A stretch of 64,000 bases of DNA from Utricularia gibba. Taxonomy: Eukaryota; Streptophyta; Magnoliopsida; Lamiales; Lentibulariaceae. The position numbers and the translations under genes were made by a program. The DNA is taken from contig CM007991.1 in assembly GCA_002189035.1 (NCBI GenBank), positions 3,658,001-3,722,000 on the forward strand. Direction: 5' to 3'. Under the pieces are notes generated by a model. It ran no database searches. It saw only the letters and a list, made by a program, of their open reading frames with translations, and was not told where the DNA came from. Positions 63,082 through 64,000 of the stretch are shown here, piece after piece (within the stretch, counting starts at the first letter, position 1; each line of letters opens with the position of its first letter).

Positions 63082-64000
63082 TTTGAATCGCAAAAACGCG
63101 GCGGCGGAAACTGGGATCGCGGTAAAGGAAAAAGCGAACCCCCGGGGAACAATCGAAAAAAAAATGTGAGGAAAATTGCACCCACAAAGACAAAGAAAAC
63201 CCAACTATTAATGAAGACAACAGATAACTGCTACGCCAGCTGTTGTTTCTCTTTCTCTCGCTCTTGTGGCTGAAACGAATCTACAACAAATCCTCCGTAT
63301 CACCTTTACCTCGTCGTAGTTATTGCGACTGTAATTTCCTCTCCTTTTTTTCAAAACAACTCCTGGCGATGATCCAAACCCAAACGCGCCTGAGGAGCAA
63401 GTCTTATAGAAAAAAGGTAGAATCTTGAAGCGACAGAAGACAGAGAGAGAAACCGTCGGCGGCAGCCGGCAGAGTGGACGAATCACGAATCTCATTCTCA
63501 ATCCATCGCCATCTTCATTCTCGCCCACCCTCCAAGTGTGCAAACCTTTTTTCCCTCAAAAAAAACATTAATTTTCCAATAATCAGAGAAATTAATTTAA
63601 TAATTAAAATTGAGGAAATAAAAAAAATGTTAGGTTCGGAGCTGGTACATAATTGAGGTTCGGTACACTGCTTTTAAGAAATAATTATACTTATTTATTT
63701 TTTATGTTTTCAAAAAAATATTTTAAAAACAATTGTAGTATCAAATTAATGAACTTTTATTTCAAAAAATAATTTCTTATTTTTTAATAAGCCTAGAATA
63801 TTAATATTTAATAATAATAAGCTCGGGTCTACCCCAACGTGTCCGGTGAGGTGTCGGTGCTGTGAGGTTTGAACGAACCGGCTTTCATTTTAATAACCCG
63901 GTTCGGTCCATTCATGAAATGGGTCATGTCGAACAGCACTGTTTTGAAATCATTGAAGTTTGATTATTTAAATAATACTTTTTTATTTTTTCAAATTAAT
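63082..64000. other. BAG leader/promoter and AT-rich window end
   Basis: Leader and promoter of the BAG gene to about 63560, with purine/pyrimidine-rich tracts. The final 400 bases are AT-rich and contain AACCGG/CCGGTTC words near 63875-63905 similar to those inside the MITE at 56892, but I could not define element ends before the window stops. Confidence 0.45.

Overview
This window is flowering-plant nuclear DNA. The genes have many short introns, the spacers are AT-rich, and the families are plant-specific: TIR1 auxin receptor, LUMINIDEPENDENS, a VND-type NAC factor, a Di19 zinc finger, DUF538, DUF789 and a CC-NBS-LRR. The proteins look like those of a eudicot or another non-grass angiosperm; I cannot name the species. 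Gene density is about one per 3 kb. I joined exons by hand from splice sites, reading phase and family conservation.

Layout: BRCT protein (+, 1475-4211); TIR1 with its miR393 site (+, 7141-9477); LUMINIDEPENDENS (+, 11510-15779); tRNA-Val(AAC) (-, 16181-16254); universal stress protein (+, 16590-17480); Peter Pan/SSF Brix protein (-, 17748-19289); UDP-glucuronate decarboxylase (+, 21118-23356); SmD2 (-, 23739-24685); MAGL-type hydrolase (-, 24977-26521); MED28 (+, 27294-28062); DUF538 (-, 28440-28937); soluble epoxide hydrolase (+, 29641-30769); pectin methylesterase (+, 31672-34749); GH9 endoglucanase (+, 35148-37224); ribosomal protein eL19 (+, 38076-39547); GH28 polygalacturonase-like protein (+, 40864-42903); DUF789 (+, 44192-46107); Di19 (-, 46451-47811); VND-like NAC (-, 49578-50760); plastidic phosphoglucomutase (-, 52294-56026); a hAT-type MITE (56892-57266); CC-NBS-LRR (+, 57498-61477); BAG co-chaperone (-, 61904-63081).

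The genes form no operon-like system and most are unrelated housekeeping or signalling genes. A loose cell-wall theme is visible: nucleotide-sugar synthesis (UXS), pectin methylesterase, GH9 endoglucanase, GH28 pectinase-like protein and a xylem-type NAC factor.

The most useful observations are: (1) four otherwise intact conserved genes each lack exactly one base, in every case placeable at a G/C run of three or four, which suggests consensus errors in the assembly; (2) two AT-AC introns with U12-type donors, in UXS and Di19; (3) four GC-AG introns; (4) a 375-bp MITE with a perfect 8-bp target duplication. I found no convincing undescribed biological system.
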